A stretch of DNA of 64,000 bases from an uncultured Clostridia bacterium (GTDB taxonomy: Bacteria; Bacillota; Clostridia; Oscillospirales; Ruminococcaceae), in NCBI GenBank assembly GCA_947623585.1, contig CANQHA010000007.1:30574-94573 (forward strand). The letters are read 5' to 3'. How positions within the stretch are numbered: the first letter of the stretch is position 1; each line of letters begins with the position of its first letter. Made by a program: the position numbers and the translations under genes. This document shows, one piece after another, positions 42,490 through 51,874 of the stretch. The notes under the pieces are model-generated. The model worked only from the letters and a program-made list of their open reading frames with translations, was not told the origin of the DNA and did not search any database.

Positions 42490-45426
42490 ATGCTTAAACT
42501 TGATAACATAGTTAAGGACTATGACGCCGGCGGCGAAAAGGTCAGGGCGCTGAACGGGGTTTCGATTGAATTCAGAAAAAGCGAATTCGTAGCGATACTC
42601 GGGCAGTCGGGCTGCGGAAAAACCACGCTTTTAAACATAATCGGCGGGCTCGACCAATACACATCGGGCGACCTTTCCATCAACGGAAAATCCACCAAAA
42701 AATTCAAGGACTCCGACTGGGACACCTATCGCAATCACTCGATCGGCTTCGTTTTTCAGAGCTATAACCTGATACCGCACCAGACGGTCCTCTCAAACGT
42801 CGAGCTTGCGCTGACCCTTTCGGGCGTGGGCAAGGCGGAAAGGCGCAAACGCGCAAAGGAAGCCCTCGAAAAGGTCGGGCTCGGCGATCAGCTCAAAAAG
42901 AAGCCGAACCAGATGTCGGGCGGGCAGATGCAAAGAGTAGCTATCGCAAGGGCTTTGGTAAACGACCCAGAGATTCTTCTCGCCGACGAGCCGACAGGCG
43001 CGCTCGATTCTCAGACGAGCGTTCAGATAATGGATATCTTAAAGGAGATATCAAAGGATAAGCTGATAATTATGGTGACCCATAACCCCGAGCTTGCGGA
43101 GAAGTATTCCTCAAGGACCGTAAGACTTTTGGACGGCGAGATCATCAGCGACAGCGACCCTTATGACGGCGAAGAAGAACATAAGGCCGAAGTGAGAAGC
43201 GTATCCAAGGGGCGCAAGACCTCGATGTCGTTTTTCACCGCGCTTTCTTTGTCGCTCAATAACCTTATGACCAAAAAGACCCGAACGATCCTCACCAGCT
43301 TTGCCGGCTCGATAGGAATAATCGGCATAGCGCTTATTCTTTCGGTATCGACGGGCGTTCAGAATTATATCGACAGGGTGCAGGAGGATACCCTCTCAAG
43401 CTATCCTATCACGATAAACGCGCAGGAGGTCGATATGACCCAGCTTATGACGCGACTGCGCGACACCGCACAGGGCGAGATCGAGGAGGGCCACGACCTT
43501 GACGCGGTATATGAATCAAAGATAATGTATGAGATGATGAACTCGCTGAACTCGATGGAGGCTCAGAAAAACAACCTCGTCAAGTTTAAGGAATTCATCG
43601 AAAACGGCGACGATATCAGCGCCTATTCCACCGCGATAACCTATGGCTACGCAGCGCCGATGAACGTTTACGTCACCGACCCCGACGGAAAAATAATGAA
43701 ATCCGACATTCTTGAGCTTATGAGCGGAATGTATTCGGCGATGGGATTTGAGACCTCGAGCTCGACCCTCTCAAACTTCATGCAGATAAACGCTTGGCAG
43801 GAGCTTTTGCCCGGAATGGACGGCGAACCGGTGAACGACCTCATGAAGGAACAGTACGACGTTGTTGCGGGGCGCTGGCCCGAAAGCTATGACGAGGTGG
43901 TCGTCAACATCAGCAGCCGCAACGAGCTTTCGGATATGATGCTTTACGCCCTCGGACTTAAAAGCTATGAGGACATTCAGAACGCCATGAAATCCGCCGC
44001 AAATCAGGAGCAGATCGATACCTCGGAATTCGGAAGCTGGAGCTATGACGATATACTCGGCCTCGATTTCCGCATAATTTTGGACTGCGACAAATATCAG
44101 AAATCAGGAGACGCTTATATCGACGTCAGCGAGACCGAGACCGGACTTCAGTATCTCTTTGACTCAGACAAGGCGATAAAACTTAAAGTCGTCGGAATAA
44201 TCAGACCCAGCGAAAACGCCGTGGCTTCGTTCATCACCGGAGCGGTCGCTTATACCCCGCTTCTCACAGACGAGATAATCGAGCGCACAAATTCAAGCGA
44301 GATAGTTAAAGCTCAGGAGGAAGACCCCGAGACCGACGTTATCAGCGGGCTTAAATTCAAGGTCGAGGGCGAGGAGCCGACCGACGACGAGATAAAAGCC
44401 GCCGTCGATGAGTGGATATCGGGGCTCTCAAATGCCGAAAAAGCCTCGCTTTATACCGAGCTCGCCTCGGTGCCGACCGACGAATATCTTCAAAACACCG
44501 TCGCGCAGTATCGCGCGGGGCTTGACGACGCCGCTATCGACAATATGCTGATGCAGGCTTTCGTCTCTCAGACGCAGATGGACGAGGAGACCGTTCTCTC
44601 GTATATTCAGAACATGGACGCCGAGACGAAAGAGGGCTATCTGAATCAGGTGCTCGCGGCGACCGTCGCAAGTCAGTATGCCGAGGGGATCCAAGCTCAG
44701 CTCGGCGCGCTTTCAAACGACGAAATTGCGGCGATGTTCGACGCGGCAAGCGTCACCGATGAGCAGTATACGCTGATCTTTGAAAATCATCTGCCCTCGA
44801 CAAGGTCGGATTCCACCCTCGAGGAAAACCTGAAGCTGCTCGGACAGGTAGATCCCGATTCTCCGCAGTCGATATATATCTATGCTTCGACCTTTGAAAA
44901 CAAAGACATTATCGCAGACGCGATAACGGCCTATAACGAGGCGGGCGACGAGGCGGATCAGATAGTTTATACCGACTATGTGGCGCTTCTGATGTCGTCG
45001 GTGACAACGATAATCAGCGCGATATCCTATGTTTTGATAGCTTTCGTCGCGATATCGCTTGTCGTCAGCTCGATAATGATTGGCATAATCACCTATATCT
45101 CGGTGCTTGAAAGAACGAAGGAAATCGGTATTCTTCGCTCGGTAGGAGCCTCGAAGCGCGATATCTCTCGGGTGTTCAACGCCGAAACGCTTATCGTCGG
45201 CTTTGTCGCCGGCGCGCTCGGAATCGGAATAACGCTGCTTCTGCTTATACCGATAAACATTATTCTCCACTCGCTGACGGGTATCGACGCGCTTTCGGCA
45301 ACGCTCCCGGTGTTCGGGGCGACGGCGCTTGTCGTCATCAGTATGCTTTTGACGCTCATCGCGGGGCTTATCCCTTCGGGAATAGCCGCAAAGAAAGACC
45401 CCGTTGTTGCGCTGAGGGCGGAATAA
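42490..45426 (+). CDS. MacB/LolD-type ABC transporter, ATPase fused to FtsX-like permease
   Basis: A 978-residue fusion. Residues 1-225 are the ATPase with Walker [10 protein letters not shown], signature [15 protein letters not shown], Walker [13 protein letters not shown] and H-loop IIMVTHN. The MacB-type permease begins around [39 protein letters not shown] large extracytoplasmic region of about 480 residues follows, then three helices typical of FtsX ([56 protein letters not shown]). The family transduces force across the membrane for export of peptides or lipids, or for resistance to cell-wall antibiotics (BceAB/MacB). There is no neighbouring two-component system. AAGGGTG lies 5 bases before the ATG. 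Confidence 0.92.
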   Translation: MLKLDNIVKDYDAGGEKVRALNGVSIEFRKSEFVAILGQSGCGKTTLLNIIGGLDQYTSGDLSINGKSTKKFKDSDWDTYRNHSIGFVFQSYNLIPHQTVLSNVELALTLSGVGKAERRKRAKEALEKVGLGDQLKKKPNQMSGGQMQRVAIARALVNDPEILLADEPTGALDSQTSVQIMDILKEISKDKLIIMVTHNPELAEKYSSRTVRLLDGEIISDSDPYDGEEEHKAEVRSVSKGRKTSMSFFTALSLSLNNLMTKKTRTILTSFAGSIGIIGIALILSVSTGVQNYIDRVQEDTLSSYPITINAQEVDMTQLMTRLRDTAQGEIEEGHDLDAVYESKIMYEMMNSLNSMEAQKNNLVKFKEFIENGDDISAYSTAITYGYAAPMNVYVTDPDGKIMKSDILELMSGMYSAMGFETSSSTLSNFMQINAWQELLPGMDGEPVNDLMKEQYDVVAGRWPESYDEVVVNISSRNELSDMMLYALGLKSYEDIQNAMKSAANQEQIDTSEFGSWSYDDILGLDFRIILDCDKYQKSGDAYIDVSETETGLQYLFDSDKAIKLKVVGIIRPSENAVASFITGAVAYTPLLTDEIIERTNSSEIVKAQEEDPETDVISGLKFKVEGEEPTDDEIKAAVDEWISGLSNAEKASLYTELASVPTDEYLQNTVAQYRAGLDDAAIDNMLMQAFVSQTQMDEETVLSYIQNMDAETKEGYLNQVLAATVASQYAEGIQAQLGALSNDEIAAMFDAASVTDEQYTLIFENHLPSTRSDSTLEENLKLLGQVDPDSPQSIYIYASTFENKDIIADAITAYNEAGDEADQIVYTDYVALLMSSVTTIISAISYVLIAFVAISLVVSSIMIGIITYISVLERTKEIGILRSVGASKRDISRVFNAETLIVGFVAGALGIGITLLLLIPINIILHSLTGIDALSATLPVFGATALVVISMLLTLIAGLIPSGIAAKKDPVVALRAE

Positions 45427-45445
45427 AAATCTTCAAAAACATAAA

Positions 45446-45480
45446 GCGACGGTACGGTTTTTCCGTACCGCCGTTTTTTA
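45446..45480 (+). terminator. Intrinsic terminator
   Basis: Stem CGGTACGG / CCGTACCG followed by CGTTTTTT, after the ABC efflux gene. Confidence 0.88.
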
Positions 45481-45488
45481 TATACCGC

Positions 45489-45650
45489 TCAATATCTCAG
45501 AATAAAATAAATCACATACGCCCAGCTCATAAGCCCGTGAATTATCGCCCAGAAAACCGAGTGCCACGTTGTATAGCTGATGACCATTGCCAACGCGCTG
45601 CCAAACGTTATGCCTGCCTTGACGGTCTCGACGTGTTTTTTCTCGGACAC
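45489..45650 (-). CDS. 53-residue single-helix-rich membrane peptide
   Basis: A short frame with GTG start: MSEKKHVETVKAGITFGSAL, then AMVISYTTWHSVFWAIIHGLMSWAYVIYFILRY. It has a charged N-terminus, one or two hydrophobic helices rich in aromatic residues, and a basic end. A ribosome site (GGGGGAG) lies 5 bases before the GTG. I recall similar short peptides in related Clostridia but cannot name a family. It precedes a terminator-bounded region and follows the ArsC-like gene by 32 bases on the same strand, so it is probably in the dtd operon. Function unknown. Confidence 0.72.
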   Translation of the reverse strand: MSEKKHVETVKAGITFGSALAMVISYTTWHSVFWAIIHGLMSWAYVIYFILRY

Positions 45651-45682
45651 TTTTGCTCCCCCCTTTCTTTACCGGTCGAAGA

Positions 45683-46021
45683 TCATTCCCACTTTTCCCA
45701 AACCTCGGGGCGATAGCCGACCGTCGCGAGCCTGCCGTTTCTGACTATCGGCGATTTTATCAGCCTCGGGTCTTCGAGCAGCTTTTCGATCTTCTGCTCG
45801 CGGCTTGAAAGATATTTCATCGCGGCGGCGTCGGGAGATTTCGACTTTTCATCTAAAAGACTCTCGAGCCCGACCGCTGCTATGACCGAATCTAACTCGC
45901 GGGGGCTGAGCCCCTTTGAATCGAGGTCTATAAGCTGGAATTTTATCCTGCGCTCTTTGAACCAGCGCTCGGCTTTTTTTGAATCGAAGCACTTCGAGCG
46001 CGAATATATCTGAATGTTCAT
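45683..46021 (-). CDS. ArsC/Spx family protein
   Basis: A 112-residue thioredoxin-fold protein: MNIQIYSRSKCFDSKKAERWFKERRIKFQLIDL, with the single N-terminal cysteine of the ArsC family (C-x-D-S-K-K), and IKSPIVRNGRLATVGYRPEVWEKW at the end, matching the conserved arsenate-reductase-like C-terminus. No arsenic resistance genes are near, so it may be a Spx-like or a housekeeping ArsC-family protein rather than an arsenate reductase. The ATG overlaps the dtd stop codon (TAATG), with GAGG just upstream. Confidence 0.87.
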   Translation of the reverse strand: MNIQIYSRSKCFDSKKAERWFKERRIKFQLIDLDSKGLSPRELDSVIAAVGLESLLDEKSKSPDAAAMKYLSSREQKIEKLLEDPRLIKSPIVRNGRLATVGYRPEVWEKWE

Positions 46022-46467
46022 TAATCCTCCCCCATTTCCAAAACCACCGTGAACGGACCGTCGGCGGTCATTTCGATTTTCATGTCGGCGCCGAAAACGC
46101 CCTTTTGCGTGTTGACGCCAAGGCGCTTCAGCTCGTCGCAGAAAAGCTCGTAAAGCGCGTTCGCCTTTTCGGGAGCGGCGGCCTCGAAAAAGCTCGGGCG
46201 GTTGCCGTGCGAGCAGTCTGCAAAAAGAGTGAACTGCGAGACCGAAAGAACGCTGCCGTTTATGTCAAAAAGCGAGAGATTCGTTTTGCCCTCGGCGTCG
46301 GAAAATATCCGCAGCTTTGAAATCTTTGCGGCCAGCTTTTTGCAGACGCCCTCGCCGTCGCGCATGTCTACTCCCAAAAGGACCAAAAGCCCCGCGCCTA
46401 TCTCTCCGCTGACTTTGCCGCCCACGGTAACTTTTGCGTTCAAAACTCTTTGTATAACGGCTTTCAC
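46021..46467 (-). CDS. dtd: D-aminoacyl-tRNA deacylase
   Basis: A 148-residue DTD enzyme that hydrolyses D-aminoacyl-tRNA, and glycyl-tRNA(Ala), to keep D-residues out of proteins. Landmarks are MKAVIQRVLNAKVTVGGK at the N-terminus, the SQFTLFADCSHGNRPSF block with the SQFTL active-site motif and GxxP-type GNRPSF, and FGADMKIEMTADGPFTVVLE at the C-terminus, which holds the second Gly-Pro motif (here ADGPFT rather than the more common NDGPVT). The ribosome site is GGAGG upstream of the ATG. It leads the dtd-arsC-small peptide operon from the promoter at 46491-46519. Confidence 0.94.
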   Translation of the reverse strand: MKAVIQRVLNAKVTVGGKVSGEIGAGLLVLLGVDMRDGEGVCKKLAAKISKLRIFSDAEGKTNLSLFDINGSVLSVSQFTLFADCSHGNRPSFFEAAAPEKANALYELFCDELKRLGVNTQKGVFGADMKIEMTADGPFTVVLEMGED

Positions 46468-46490
46468 GCATACCCCTCCTCCGTCCTCTT

Positions 46491-46519
46491 ATTATACACG
46501 GTTTTTTATCGAGAATCAA
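46491..46519 (-). promoter_or_regulatory. SigA-type promoter of the dtd operon
   Basis: TTGATT (46519-46514) and TATAAT (46496-46491) on the minus strand with a 17-base spacer. Confidence 0.72.
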
Positions 46520-46536
46520 GAGGCGCAAACGGGCTT

Positions 46537-46652
46537 GATGTGTCCTAAACGGCCACATCAAGAAGATAGGAATTAGATATTAGATGTTAGAATCTCAAGG
46601 AGTCGCCTTCGGCGACATATTTAATTTTGTATAATGCGTGCGGAATGGGCAC
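46537..46652 (+). repeat. Dispersed repeat B, copy 3
   Basis: GATGTG..GGCCACATC hairpin, AAGAAGATAGGAATTAGAT and further TTAGAT units, TCAAGG, hairpin GTCGCC-TTC-GGCGAC, then TATAATGCGTGCGGAA. It is closest to copy 1. Confidence 0.72.
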
Positions 46653-46733
46653 TCCCAAACGAGCTTAGAAAAATTGACGCATAAATTCGACCCGAAAAGA
46701 AGATATTTGTTTAATTTTTTTGCAATTTCGCTA

Positions 46734-48153
<1,420 letters not shown>

Positions 48154-48177
48154 TAACGCATTTCAAAATTCAGCAAT

Positions 48178-48218
48178 AAAAGTGCGGGTCTTTTCAATTT
48201 GACCCGCACTTTACTTTT
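48178..48218. terminator. Bidirectional intrinsic terminator
   Basis: Stem AAAGTGCGGGTC / GACCCGCACTTT between gdhA (plus) and the DUF2752 gene (minus). Confidence 0.85.
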
Positions 48219-48221
48219 TGC

Positions 48222-48653
48222 TCAGATGAGACGGATGTTAAAAAACAACAGTATGCTGTTTTTAATTAAGAAGTTCAAGAACAATATAATAATGTATATG
48301 TACAGATACGCAGCTTTAAAAGGCATTGATTTCACCTTGCCGCCTGTGATAATGCTTATTGTGTGGGAAAAAACATACACTATCCACATTCCAAAAGCAT
48401 ACGGCACTACCGGATTATAATATACGCTTTTTAAAATGTGTCCTTTTAGCAACTGCCTGACAGACCTTGTTCCTCCACAGCCGGGGCAGTAAAAACCAGT
48501 GAGCTGATTAAAAAAACAAGGATAAGGATTAAGCTCAAAAATAGATTTTCCAAATATTTGAAAGATCATTTCAGCCGCAAGTATGGAAACTGCCAGTGCC
48601 ACAGAAAAGTAATATATTCTTCTTGAAAGCCTCGCGGTATAGCTGGGCTCCAT
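48222..48653 (-). CDS. DUF2752 family membrane protein
   Basis: A 143-residue protein with three predicted helices and the family signature NPYPCFFNQLTGFYCPGCGGTRSVRQLLKGHI, with the C-x-G-C-G-G-T-R motif, followed by SVYYNPVVPYAFGMWIVYV. The role of DUF2752 proteins is not known; they are often next to DUF4190 or DUF4870 membrane proteins, as here. It starts 9 bases after the DUF4190 stop with no clear ribosome site, so translational coupling is likely. Codon use is more A/T-rich than the neighbours. Confidence 0.88.
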   Translation of the reverse strand: MEPSYTARLSRRIYYFSVALAVSILAAEMIFQIFGKSIFELNPYPCFFNQLTGFYCPGCGGTRSVRQLLKGHILKSVYYNPVVPYAFGMWIVYVFSHTISIITGGKVKSMPFKAAYLYIYIIILFLNFLIKNSILLFFNIRLI

Positions 48654-48662
48654 TGCCGTTTA

Positions 48663-48992
48663 TCATAACTGACCAAGGTAATTTACAAGGTAATTTAGCA
48701 ACGATGCTCCAACAACCAGAATTATTACTGCGGAAACCAGTCCGATGATGCCGCAAACCAGTCCTGCGATTGCCATTTCCTTTCCACCCTTGTGTTTTCC
48801 AAGAGATACGCTTCCAAAGACAACGGCTAATAGGGACAGAGCAAAAGGAAGATAAGGTATGCAGCAAGAAACCGTGAGTGAAATAATTCCACATACCATC
48901 GAAGCAATAGCAAGTCCCGCAGACGGAGCCTTTGTAGGTTTTTCTAATGGTTGCTGACTGTAATATAAATTATTACTATTTTCCTGCTCCAT
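48663..48992 (-). CDS. DUF4190 domain-containing membrane protein
   Basis: A 109-residue protein: an N-terminal polar segment (MEQENSNNLYYSQQPLEKPTKAPSAG), then the DUF4190 repeat of two helices (LAIASMVCGIISLTV... and LGKHKGGKEMAIAGLVCGIIGLVSAVIILVV). The function is unknown. It is the first gene of the DUF4190-DUF2752 pair. AGGAGG lies 8 bases before the ATG. It is expressed from the minus promoter at 49055-49083, which overlaps a predicted operator. Confidence 0.88.
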   Translation of the reverse strand: MEQENSNNLYYSQQPLEKPTKAPSAGLAIASMVCGIISLTVSCCIPYLPFALSLLAVVFGSVSLGKHKGGKEMAIAGLVCGIIGLVSAVIILVVGASLLNYLVNYLGQL

Positions 48993-49024
48993 TGTGTTTT
49001 CCTCCTAAAATACAAAATTCCATT

Positions 49025-49096
49025 TGACATTCATTGAATGTCATTTGTAAGGGTAGTATAACATATAATTTCAATATTGTCAAGCACTGAATGTCA
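49025..49096. promoter_or_regulatory. Divergent regulatory region with two operator-like palindromes and a minus promoter
   Basis: Site 1, 49025-49043, is TGACATTCATTGAATGTCA, a perfect 9-1-9 palindrome. Site 2, 49078-49096, keeps the right arm exactly (TGAATGTCA) and 6 of 9 bases of the left arm. Centres are 53 bp apart. Minus promoter: TTGACA at 49083-49078 (inside site 2) and TATACT at 49060-49055 with a 17-base spacer, feeding the DUF4190-DUF2752 pair. The plus-strand promoter for the XRE gene is not clear. Confidence 0.75.
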
Positions 49097-49120
49097 AAAA
49101 AGTGCGAATGGAGGAATTAT

Positions 49121-49360
49121 ATGTTTATCAACAAAACTTCTGACGGTAAAAACAATATCTGCGGAGAAAACATTGCAAGGCTCCGCAAAAGTAAAAAAAT
49201 ATCTCAGCGAGAACTCGCCGATAGGCTTCAAGTTCTCGGGCTCGACGTTGACAAAAACGCTATCCAGCGCATTGAGGCAGGAAAACGATTTGTTACTGAT
49301 ATTGATCTAAAAGCCATAAGCGGCTTTTTCGGTGTAAGCGTTGATTCTCTTTTACAGTGA
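49121..49360 (+). CDS. XRE-family HTH regulator
   Basis: A 79-residue single-domain regulator: NICGENIARLRKSKKISQRELADRLQVLGLDVDKNAIQRIEAGKRFVTDIDLKAISGFFGVSVDSLL, a full Cro/C1-type helix-turn-helix. The ATG at 49121 has GGAGG 6 bases upstream. The in-frame ATG at 49091 lies within the operator and has no ribosome site. It faces the DUF4190-DUF2752 pair and is the natural candidate to bind the two palindromes. It is A/T-rich like that pair, so the three genes may have moved together. Confidence 0.88.
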   Translation: MFINKTSDGKNNICGENIARLRKSKKISQRELADRLQVLGLDVDKNAIQRIEAGKRFVTDIDLKAISGFFGVSVDSLLQ

Positions 49361-49365
49361 TATGC

Positions 49366-49397
49366 AAAACGGCTCCTCAATCCGGGAGCCGTTTTTT
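49366..49397. terminator. Bidirectional intrinsic terminator
   Basis: Stem AAAACGGCTCC / GGAGCCGTTTT, T run on the right, between the XRE gene and prfC. Confidence 0.85.
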
Positions 49398-49401
49398 CAT
49401 T

Positions 49402-50991
49402 TTAATTCTTATTGAACTCGGAAAGCATGAGACCGTCGTTCTTTTCAAGCGCCCAGCGGATATTCCACTCGCTTGTGAACAAAAGAAGATAATTGCCCTT
49501 GAAGTCCTGAACTATCTTGGTGTCCGAGCTGAGATTCAGCTTTTTCGGGTCCAAGCCCTCATTGTCGATCCACCTTATATACTGATAGGGCAGGCCCTCG
49601 TTGATTATCTCGACGTTATACTCGGTCAGCATTCGGTGCTCGAAAACATCAAACTGGAGCATTCCGACCACGCCGACGATGACCTCCTCCATGCCGGTAT
49701 CAGGCTCGCGGAAGATCTGTATCGCGCCCTCCTGCGCTATCTGAGTGGCGCCCTTGACGAACTGCTTGCGCTTCATGGTGTCTTTGTGGCGTATCCTCGC
49801 GAAGTGCTCGGGCGCAAAGGTCGGTATTCCCTCGAATTTTACGGTCTTACCCGGCGAGCAGACCGTGTCGCCTATCGAGAATATGCCCGGGTCGAAAACG
49901 CCGATGATGTCGCCGGCATATGCCTCGTTGATTATCTCGCGGTTTTCGGCCATCATCTGCTGGGGCTGAGAAAGCCGCATTTTTTTGCCGTCGCCCTGAA
50001 CGTGAACGACCTCCATGTCCCTCTCGAATTTTCCCGAGCAGATGCGCATAAAGGTGAGGCGGTCGCGGTGGGCTTTATTCATATTTGCCTGAATTTTGAA
50101 GACAAAAGCCGAAAACGCGGGGTCGGTCGGTTCAACTATGCCGCCCTCGCACTCTCTCGGAAGAGGACTCGGACCCATTTCTAAAAATCCCCGAAGAAAC
50201 GGTTCTACGCCGAAATTATTAAGCGCCGAGCCGAAAAATACCGGCGAAAGCCGCCCGCGGCTGACTTCGTTCATGTCAAGTCCGTCGCCTGCGCCGTCCA
50301 AAAGCTCGACGTCTTCAAGCAGCTGCAAACGGTTTCGCTCTCCGATGAGCGAATCGAGCGACGGGTCGGTTATATCCGTCTCTATCGCCTCGACCTCGTG
50401 CTGACCGTCGCCCCGCTCATAGCAGAGAATCCTCTTTGAGGCGCGGTCGTATACGCCTTTAAAATCGACGCCGCTGCCTATCGGAAAATTCATCGGGCAG
50501 GTCGATATCCCAAGCTCGTCCTCTATCTCGGCGAGCAGGTCGAACGGATTTTTCGCGTCGCGGTCGAGCTTGTTTATAAAGGTGAAAATGGGTATGTGGC
50601 GCATAACGCAGACCTTGAACAGCTTGCGCGTCTGGTTCTCGACCCCCTTTGCGGCGTCGATGACCATTACCGCCGAATCCACCGCCATAAGGGTGCGATA
50701 GGTGTCCTCCGAGAAGTCCTGGTGACCCGGGGTGTCGAGAATATTTATGCAGTATCCGTCGTACTCAAACTGCATGACCGAGCTTGTCACCGATATCCCG
50801 CGCTGTTTTTCTATCTCCATCCAGTCCGAGACGGCGTGGCGGTCGGTCTTTTTGCCCTTGACCGAGCCCGCAAGCGCTATTGCACCGCCGTATAAAAGCA
50901 GCTTTTCGGTCAGGGTGGTCTTTCCGGCGTCGGGGTGCGAGATTATCGCAAATGTCCGCCGACGGTTTATTTCATTTATAAAATCTGACAT
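49402..50991 (-). CDS. prfC: Peptide chain release factor 3
   Basis: A 529-residue translational GTPase that recycles RF1/RF2 after termination. G1 is SHPDAGKTTLTEKLL (18-25), then the switch I region EKQRGISVTSSVMQF, G3 DTPGHQDFSEDTYRTL and G4 NKLDRDAKNPFDLLAEIEDELG. The C-terminal RF3-specific domain includes EVHVQGDGKKMRLSQPQQ and VGMLQFDVFEHRMLTEYNVE. The RF3 type, rather than EF-G or TetM, is shown by RRRTFAIISHPDAGKTTLTEKLLLYGGAI and the lack of domains IV and V. AAGGAG lies 7 bases before the ATG. Confidence 0.95.
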   Translation of the reverse strand: MSDFINEINRRRTFAIISHPDAGKTTLTEKLLLYGGAIALAGSVKGKKTDRHAVSDWMEIEKQRGISVTSSVMQFEYDGYCINILDTPGHQDFSEDTYRTLMAVDSAVMVIDAAKGVENQTRKLFKVCVMRHIPIFTFINKLDRDAKNPFDLLAEIEDELGISTCPMNFPIGSGVDFKGVYDRASKRILCYERGDGQHEVEAIETDITDPSLDSLIGERNRLQLLEDVELLDGAGDGLDMNEVSRGRLSPVFFGSALNNFGVEPFLRGFLEMGPSPLPRECEGGIVEPTDPAFSAFVFKIQANMNKAHRDRLTFMRICSGKFERDMEVVHVQGDGKKMRLSQPQQMMAENREIINEAYAGDIIGVFDPGIFSIGDTVCSPGKTVKFEGIPTFAPEHFARIRHKDTMKRKQFVKGATQIAQEGAIQIFREPDTGMEEVIVGVVGMLQFDVFEHRMLTEYNVEIINEGLPYQYIRWIDNEGLDPKKLNLSSDTKIVQDFKGNYLLLFTSEWNIRWALEKNDGLMLSEFNKN

Positions 50992-51061
50992 TGTTAAACT
51001 CCTTATAAGATGATAGTTAATATTTAAAGCAGTTTTTACATCGGAGCATCTCCCGTCGCTG

Positions 51062-51778
51062 TTATTTTAATATGTTTATCAGTTCAGACCAATCGTGAAT
51101 ATGTAAATATTCAAAATCCTCGGGCAGTTCGGCTCTTGCGTTAGGGCCTTTTTCGGCGGCGCAGTCGTAATATACCGGGAATATACCCGATCGGTGCGCA
51201 CCCTCGACGTCGGCCATGATATTATCCCCGCAGAACCAGACCTTTGAAGGCTCGAGCCCGGCTTTTCTCAGTGCGATTTGAAAAAGTATCGGATCGGGCT
51301 TTCTTATAGCATATTCGCTCGACGCGATGACAAACTCAAATCGGTTATTCGGCAGCATTGCGTCGAGACGGGCTTTCAGCGCGCCGCCCGACCAGCCGAT
51401 ATTTGAAACCACGCCGGTTCGTATGCCCTGTTCATTCAGAAAATCAATAAGCGCTTCGACGTTCGGCATAACGCCGTGTTCAGAACTGTGGTCCCAATGA
51501 ATCCTCTCGATAATCTCAATCGGTTCCGAAAACTCAAGTCCGAAATATTCAGCCGTCGCACGGAAAATCGGAAACTCATGAATCTCGAAGCCGTGTTTAC
51601 GACAAACGTCGACCCGATTGAAAATTCCCTCCGCAAGCTCCTGCATTTTGTCGCAGGTTATATTATCCGGGTTCTTCACAACATGCTCAAAAACCTTGCG
51701 GTAGCCTTTCTGAAAATCAAAATTGCGCTCGTAAATAAGGGTGTGTCCGTAGTCAAAAATTATCATCTTCGGTTTCAT
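51062..51778 (-). CDS. HAD-superfamily hydrolase
   Basis: A 238-residue protein. Motif I reads IIFDYGHTLIYE: the nucleophile Asp is present, but the second, acid/base Asp of DxDxT is Gly (D-Y-G-H-T), as in dehalogenase-type rather than phosphatase-type HADs. Motif II is TGVVSNIGWSGG, motif III lysine is in SEYAIRKPDPILF, and motif IV is WFCGDNIMADVEGAHRSG. A helical cap follows motif I. It may be a dehalogenase-like enzyme or a phosphatase with altered chemistry. The ATG at 51778 has AAAGGAG upstream; the longer frame starts without one. Confidence 0.87.
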   Translation of the reverse strand: MKPKMIIFDYGHTLIYERNFDFQKGYRKVFEHVVKNPDNITCDKMQELAEGIFNRVDVCRKHGFEIHEFPIFRATAEYFGLEFSEPIEIIERIHWDHSSEHGVMPNVEALIDFLNEQGIRTGVVSNIGWSGGALKARLDAMLPNNRFEFVIASSEYAIRKPDPILFQIALRKAGLEPSKVWFCGDNIMADVEGAHRSGIFPVYYDCAAEKGPNARAELPEDFEYLHIHDWSELINILK

Positions 51779-51835
51779 GGCGGTTCTCCTTTTCAAGCCT
51801 ATATGATATCACATCGCCGCGGGTTTTTCAAGCCC

Positions 51836-51869
51836 TAAAACGCCGCTCCGACAAAACTGCCGGAACGGC
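51836..51869 (-). terminator. Intrinsic terminator of the AraC regulator gene
   Basis: GCCGTTCCG pairs with CGGAGCGGC (one G-T pair) and is followed by GTTTTAG on the minus strand. Confidence 0.65.
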
Positions 51870-51874
51870 CTGAA

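Noticed and set aside
49357..50184. 275-codon plus-strand frame opposite prfC
   Set aside because: prfC is unmistakable on minus; the plus frame has no support.
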